This document shows positions 59,295 to 64,000 of a stretch of 64,000 nucleotides of DNA, one piece after another. The number at the start of each line of letters is the position of its first letter. Within the stretch, counting starts at the first letter, position 1. This DNA comes from Pseudomonas sp. G34. GTDB lineage: Bacteria; Pseudomonadota; Gammaproteobacteria; Pseudomonadales; Pseudomonadaceae. The stretch spans positions 372,001-436,000 of the forward strand of contig NZ_JAVHZV010000009.1 in the NCBI RefSeq assembly GCF_031119625.1, read 5' to 3'. Both the position numbers and the translations under genes were made by a program. Below the pieces are notes generated by a model that searched no databases, had not been told where the DNA came from, and saw nothing but the letters and a program-made list of their open reading frames with translations.

Positions 59295-60050
59295 CTAGAC
59301 GATACGCAGCGGGTAGCTCAGCAAGGTGAAATGCACCAGGTTGACCAGCCCGTGCAGGGCCATCGCCACGCTCAACCGCCCACTGACCTGCATGGCCAGG
59401 CCGTAACCGAGCCCGGCAACTGCTGCTACCAGTGCAAAGGTCGGGCTGAAGGGGATATGCACGGCGCCGAACAGCAGCGCCGTGAGCAGTATGCCCGGCC
59501 ACATTCCTAACCAGCCCACCAGGCGCGTTTGCAGCAAGCCGCGAAACAGCAGTTCTTCGGCCAGTATTGCGACGGCCAGGTTGACCGCCAGCCAGGCGCC
59601 GAGCATGTCCGGCCACTTCGGCTGCCAGGCAACCACTCCCAGTAACAGCGCAAGGCCCGGTACCGCCAGCAGCGTGACGATAAAGATCGGCAGCATGAGC
59701 CTGGGCCGTGGCGCCGGCCTCGGCGGCAGGCCCAGCCACCAGGCGAGCAGGGTGCAGCCCACCAGCAACTTGTCCCACGCGAGTCTCAGCTGGTAAGGCG
59801 GGGCATCGGCGCTGATGCGCTGCGGCTCCGTGATAAGCCAAGGGGTGAAGCCAGGCAGCAGATGGGCCGCCAGCAACAGGCTGGCGACTATTACCAGGCC
59901 AGTCCAGAGCCACTGCGGCAGGCGCATCGGCGCCAGCACGAGGGTGATGAACAGGCAGGCCAGCAGCAGGCCGATGGGCTGGATATGGCCCATTAGCACA
60001 CCCGCCAATAGCGGGCAGCAGGGCAGTAGCAGGCGAGGAAGTAGCGGCAT
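59295..60050 (-). CDS. CPBP family intramembrane metalloprotease
   Basis: 251 residues with about eight hydrophobic segments. The CPBP (Abi/Rce1-like) motifs are AEELLFRGLLQ (EExxxR), LFGAVHIPF and LHGLVNLVHF, supplying the catalytic glutamates and histidines. Such proteases cleave within membranes; substrates in Pseudomonas are unknown. It is convergent with the lipoprotein gene and starts 61 bp after the DUF2897 gene on the same strand. Confidence 0.85.
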   Translation of the reverse strand: MPLLPRLLLPCCPLLAGVLMGHIQPIGLLLACLFITLVLAPMRLPQWLWTGLVIVASLLLAAHLLPGFTPWLITEPQRISADAPPYQLRLAWDKLLVGCTLLAWWLGLPPRPAPRPRLMLPIFIVTLLAVPGLALLLGVVAWQPKWPDMLGAWLAVNLAVAILAEELLFRGLLQTRLVGWLGMWPGILLTALLFGAVHIPFSPTFALVAAVAGLGYGLAMQVSGRLSVAMALHGLVNLVHFTLLSYPLRIV

Positions 60051-60110
60051 TGCGCCTCCTGGGTGGAGGCGCAGTTTACGCTGCGGCGGGATCAGCTGGG
60101 GCTCGCGTGA

Positions 60111-60278
60111 TCAGCGATCTTGCGCGTCCTTGGCGTTCTGCTCGATTTCGCGTTCATGAATACGCTTGAGCTGCTCTTCACTGAGCGGCAGCTTCTTGGC
60201 ACTGTCTCGCAGCATCAGCAGGCCGCCGACGATGGAGCCGATCGCCAGAATCAGGATCAACCAGGCATACCAGGGCAT
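60111..60278 (-). CDS. DUF2897 family small membrane protein
   Basis: A 55-residue protein with one N-terminal helix (PWYAWLILILAIGSIVGGLLML) and a charged tail (RDSAKKLPLSEEQLKRIHEREIEQNAKDAQDR). The sequence matches the DUF2897 family of pseudomonads. AAGGAG stands nine bases before the ATG. It may form a transcript with the CPBP protease gene downstream. Function unknown. Confidence 0.85.
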   Translation of the reverse strand: MPWYAWLILILAIGSIVGGLLMLRDSAKKLPLSEEQLKRIHEREIEQNAKDAQDR

Positions 60279-60381
60279 GTGCGACTCCTTCTATCGAGTG
60301 ATGGGCCTCGCTTCGATCAGCGCATGAGGCCCTGTGCTGAAGACCGCCCGTCGATCCGCTTGGTTCAGGTTAACGCGCCGT

Positions 60382-61728
60382 TCAGCGGCGCACCTGCTTG
60401 AGCGTTTCGGCGATCATGAACGCCAGTTCCAGCGACTGATCGGCGTTCATCCGGGGGTCGCAATGGGTGTGATAGCGGTCCGACAGGCCGGCCTCGGTGA
60501 TCGGCTTGGCGCCGCCGATGCATTCGGTCACGTCCTGGCCGGTCATCTCGATATGGATGCCGCCTGCATAGCTGCCCTCGGCGTGGTGCACGGCGAAGAA
60601 CTGCCGCACCTCGGCGAGGATCTGCGCGAAGTCGCGGGTCTTGTATCCGCTCGACGCCTTGATGGTGTTGCCATGCATCGGGTCGCTGCTCCACAGCACC
60701 TGGCGACCTTCACGCTGCACGGTACGGATCAGCCGGGGCAGGCCGGCTTCGACCTTGTCGGCGCCCATGCGCACGATCAGGTTGAGGCGGCCCGGGTCGT
60801 TGTCCGGGTTGAGGATGTCGATCAGGCGGATCAGGTCCTCGTCGGTCATGCTCGGGCCGACCTTGACGCCAATCGGGTTGCCCACGCCACGCAGGAACTC
60901 GACATGGGCGCCGTCGACCTGGCGGGTGCGGTCGCCGATCCACAGCATGTGCGCCGAGCAGTCGTAGAAACCGCCGGTCAGGCTGTCGCGGCGCACGAAG
61001 GCTTCTTCGTAGTTGAGCAGCAGGGCCTCGTGGGCGGTGAAGAAGCTGGTTTCGCGAACCTGGGCGGCACCGTCCATGCCGCAGGCGCGCATGAAGGCCA
61101 GGGTCTCGTCGATGCGGTCGGCCAGCTGGTGGTATTTCTGTGCCAGGGCCGAGTTGGCGATGAAGTCCAGGTTCCACTGGTGCACCTGGTGCAGGTCGGC
61201 GAAACCGCCCTGAGCAAAGGCGCGCAGCAGGTTCAGCGAGGCGGTGGACTGGTGGTAGGCCTGCAGCAGGCGCTGTGGATCAGGCGCGCGGCTGGCCGCA
61301 TCGAAGCCTATGCCGTTGACGATATCGCCGCGGTAGGCGGGCAGGGTGACGCCGTCGAGGGTCTCGTCATTGGCCGAGCGCGGTTTGGCGAACTGGCCGG
61401 CCATGCGGCCGATCTTCACCACCGGGCAGCCGGCGGCGAAGGTCATGACGATGGCCATCTGCAGCAGCACCTTGAAGGTGTCGCGAATCTTCGCGGCACT
61501 GAACTCGGCGAAACTCTCGGCGCAGTCGCCGCCTTGCAGCAGGAAGGCGCGGCCCTGGGTCACCTCGGCGAACTGCTTGCGCAGCTCGCGTGCCTCACCG
61601 GCGAATACCAGGGGCGGAAAGCTGGCCAGGGTCTGCTCGACCTGGGCGAGCTTGGCGGCGTCCGGGTACAGGGGTTGTTGCTGGATGGGGCGGCTTCTCC
61701 AGCTGTCGGGGCTCCAGGGCTGACTCAT
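60382..61728 (-). CDS. 3-deoxy-7-phosphoheptulonate synthase, class II (plant-like)
   Basis: First enzyme of aromatic amino acid synthesis, joining PEP and erythrose-4-phosphate. 448 residues with class II signatures: [15 protein letters not shown] (metal-binding Cys), [51 protein letters not shown] and [19 protein letters not shown]. The ATG at 61728, [19 protein letters not shown], is the family start; upstream in-frame codons lack a ribosome-binding site. Confidence 0.95.
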   Translation of the reverse strand: MSQPWSPDSWRSRPIQQQPLYPDAAKLAQVEQTLASFPPLVFAGEARELRKQFAEVTQGRAFLLQGGDCAESFAEFSAAKIRDTFKVLLQMAIVMTFAAGCPVVKIGRMAGQFAKPRSANDETLDGVTLPAYRGDIVNGIGFDAASRAPDPQRLLQAYHQSTASLNLLRAFAQGGFADLHQVHQWNLDFIANSALAQKYHQLADRIDETLAFMRACGMDGAAQVRETSFFTAHEALLLNYEEAFVRRDSLTGGFYDCSAHMLWIGDRTRQVDGAHVEFLRGVGNPIGVKVGPSMTDEDLIRLIDILNPDNDPGRLNLIVRMGADKVEAGLPRLIRTVQREGRQVLWSSDPMHGNTIKASSGYKTRDFAQILAEVRQFFAVHHAEGSYAGGIHIEMTGQDVTECIGGAKPITEAGLSDRYHTHCDPRMNADQSLELAFMIAETLKQVRR

Positions 61729-61900
61729 GGCGGCATCTCTTGTTGGCGATGGGCCATGGTAACCGATCGTCGACTGGCTCCGAGCATGCCGCCCGGGAAA
61801 AGCCGAGGGCATTTAACGCGTGACCTGAGCGCGCCCCATCGCCGACAATCAACGGCCAGCCCGGCCGCAGCCGGGCAACGCGATGGTGGAGAATCTGCGC

Positions 61901-62674
61901 ATGCCTGGCTTACCTCCGGTGGAGGACATGAAGGACGAAGTGGTGCTGGCCGAGGTGCGCGATGCCTTCGGGGTGATCCGCGTGGTCGAGATCGGCGAAT
62001 ACCGCTTTCTCGAGTTCGGTGAGGCGATCGAGCAGAGCTGCGTGTTCACGGCTGACCCGAGTTGGCTGGAATACGACTACACCCGCGCGATGTTCATGGG
62101 CGCCTTGTGCCACGAGGCGCCGGAAACCGCGCTGTTCCTCGGGCTCGGTGCTGGCAACCTGACCCAGGCATGCCTCAGGTTCCTGCCCCTCGAGGATGTC
62201 GAAACCATCGAGCTGCGCCCCGATGTACCGCGCCTGGCCATGCAGTACCTGGGCCTGGAAGATGATCCGCGCCTGACCATGCGTATCGGTGATGCCATGG
62301 AGCTGCTGCCCAGCGCGGAAAGCGCGGACCTGATCTTCGTCGACCTGTACACCGATACCGGCCCCGGCGTCGGCCATCTGGCCTGGCGCTTTCTCGACGA
62401 CTGCCGGGCCAAGCTCAACCCCGGTGGCTGGCTGATCATCAATCAATGGGCTGGCGATGATGGCAAGCCGCTGGGTGCTGCGCTGCTGCGTGGCCTTTAT
62501 CACCGCCATTACTGGGAGTGCCCGGTGGTGGAGGGCAATGTGGTGGTGCTGGTGCCCGCCGAGCTGGATCAGCAGTTCGATCACGAGGCGGTCAGCCAGC
62601 GCGCTGCCGCGCTGCAAGCGCAGCTTGGTTATACGCTGCAGCCGTTGATCGACGCCGTGCGCATGTCGAGCTAG
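61901..62674 (+). CDS. Spermidine synthase-like methyltransferase-fold protein
   Basis: 257 residues. The Rossmann core has LFLGLGAGNLTQACLRFLPLEDVETIELRPDVPRLAMQYLGL and DLIFVDLYTDTGPG, as in spermidine synthases. The aspartates that bind polyamine are only partly recognisable, so it may not be a true aminopropyltransferase. Start at ATG 61901 is preferred because GGTGGAG lies nine bases upstream; ATG 61883 is six codons earlier. Confidence 0.75.
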   Translation: MPGLPPVEDMKDEVVLAEVRDAFGVIRVVEIGEYRFLEFGEAIEQSCVFTADPSWLEYDYTRAMFMGALCHEAPETALFLGLGAGNLTQACLRFLPLEDVETIELRPDVPRLAMQYLGLEDDPRLTMRIGDAMELLPSAESADLIFVDLYTDTGPGVGHLAWRFLDDCRAKLNPGGWLIINQWAGDDGKPLGAALLRGLYHRHYWECPVVEGNVVVLVPAELDQQFDHEAVSQRAAALQAQLGYTLQPLIDAVRMSS

Positions 62675-62789
62675 CCAGGAATTAACCGCCAGCGGCGCTG
62701 TCATTTCAGGGCCTCGGGCATTGCGCGCAGCTGCCAGCAGCCAGCGTGATTGCCGGAAACCTTCAAGCCAATTGCAACGGAGCCCTGCC

Positions 62790-63188
62790 ATGAGCGATCA
62801 CCCTCTTGCTGCGCTGTATCGTGCCTACATCGAATGCCTGAATCGGCAGGACTGGGCGAACCTCGGGCAGTTCGTTCACGATGATGTGGTGCATAACGGC
62901 CGGCGGCTGGGGCTCGGCGGCTACCGCGAGATGCTCGAGCGCGATTACCAGGAAATTCCCGACCTGCAGTTCAGCGTTCGCCTGCTGACCTGCGAGGAAT
63001 CGATGGTCGCCAGCCGCCTGGATTTTCACTGCACGCCGAAAGGCCGCTTTCTCGACGTGCCGGTCAATGGCCGCAAGGTGGCCTTCAGCGAGAACGTTTT
63101 CTACGCCTTTGGTGATGGCAAAATCGCTGAAGTCTGGTCGGTGGTCGACAAGGCGGCGATCGAGGCGCAGCTCGCCAGCAGAGCCTGA
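62790..63188 (+). CDS. SnoaL/NTF2-like ester cyclase family protein
   Basis: 132 residues with an NTF2-like cone fold pattern: LAALYRAYIECLNRQDWANLGQFVHDDVVHNGRRLGLGGYREMLERDYQEIPDLQFSVRLLT, SRLDFHCTPKGRFLDVPVNGRKVAFSENVFYAFGDGKIAEVWSVVDKAAIEAQL. This is the pattern of SnoaL-like polyketide cyclase/ester cyclase proteins; substrate unknown. CGGAG precedes the ATG. Confidence 0.8.
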   Translation: MSDHPLAALYRAYIECLNRQDWANLGQFVHDDVVHNGRRLGLGGYREMLERDYQEIPDLQFSVRLLTCEESMVASRLDFHCTPKGRFLDVPVNGRKVAFSENVFYAFGDGKIAEVWSVVDKAAIEAQLASRA

Positions 63189-63519
63189 CCGTTCGATCAG
63201 AACCCGGGCGGCTGCGACATACTGTCGCGAGTCGGCCGCTCGCTGCCGATCGACTACTTTATTGTGTGAAAAAGCGCACACGTCTGTATGAATTCCGGTA
63301 TAGTACGCGCCGGTCAATTCATGGCCACGTTCAAGTAGTGCAACTCGCCCGGAAGCTATTTTCGGCAGCCAGTCCGCCAAGCGGGCTATCTTGACGATTC
63401 ATTATCACCACGTTTTCGCAAATCCCCGCCGACATGGCTGCCAGGGTGACCCACAAGGTCCTACATGGCATGCGCAGCTTTGGAACATGGGTCTTTGCGG
63501 ATGCACTAGAGGCAGACCC
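63189..63519 (+). promoter_or_regulatory. Long leader and possible promoter of the DEAD-box helicase gene
   Basis: A 331-bp region without a gene. A -10-like TATAGT (63299-63304) without a good -35 box would give a leader of about 210 nt. Long structured leaders are typical of cold-inducible RNA helicase genes. I see no riboswitch class that I can name. Confidence 0.4.

Positions 63520-64000
<481 letters not shown>

Overview
The window looks like a Pseudomonas chromosome. Apart from the first 1.7 kb the G+C content is high. The run maf-yceD-rpmF-plsX-fabD-fabG-acpP-fabF-pabC-mltG-tmk-holB-pilZ-tatD, followed by a TetR regulator, DUF4823, DUF1285, ETF-QO and etfBA, is the gene order I know from P. 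aeruginosa (about PA2972 to PA2951). katB-ankB, recCBD, a type II DAHP synthase and a DeaD-type helicase also fit the genus. I cannot name the species from sequence alone.

Layout. 1-1706: the 3' part of an SF1 helicase with a C-terminal DUF2726 domain and a small two-pass membrane protein, in visibly lower G+C sequence (accessory DNA). 1809-8882: a trehalose PTS locus with divergent treR, EIIBC permease, phosphotrehalase, an EIIA-HPr-EI fusion that supplies the whole phosphorelay, and a small EIIB-like protein whose phosphorylatable cysteine is replaced. 8995-19294: a DCC-family thiol oxidoreductase, two chemoreceptors (dCache-type and HBM-type), an orphan histidine kinase, an APC permease, small proteins and a DUF421 membrane protein with a zinc ribbon. 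19364-22616: katB-ankB behind a near-consensus OxyR site, then a PhyH-like oxygenase. 22735-31852: recC-recB-recD with 4-bp overlaps.

32002-42888 is the core lipid/envelope/replication block: maf; yceD-rpmF-plsX-fabD-fabG; acpP from its own promoter; then fabF-pabC-mltG-tmk-holB-pilZ-tatD. 42889-44011 holds no convincing protein gene. It has an inverted pair of a divergent repeat and, beside it, a probable RgsA-type small RNA. 44012-51037: an aminotransferase, a TetR regulator, DUF4823 and DUF1285 proteins, and the divergent ETF-QO / etfBA genes that pass electrons from acyl-CoA dehydrogenases to the quinone pool, with a PsrA-like operator at the etfB promoter.

51102-59280: a PlaF-like lipase, an operon of periplasmic binding protein, DUF4398 lipoprotein and OmpA lipoprotein, a MocR regulator with its palindromic operator, and a VWA lipoprotein / ECF sigma / membrane-protein operon. 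59295-64000: CPBP protease, DUF2897, type II DAHP synthase, spermidine-synthase-like protein, a SnoaL-like protein, and the start of a DEAD-box RNA helicase behind a long leader.

No tRNA, rRNA, CRISPR array, IS element or prophage was seen. The most unusual signals are the cysteine-less EIIB protein, the inverted repeat pair and triple hairpin in intergenic DNA, the hairpin over the VWA ribosome-binding site, and a probably leaderless yceD-rpmF-fab transcript.
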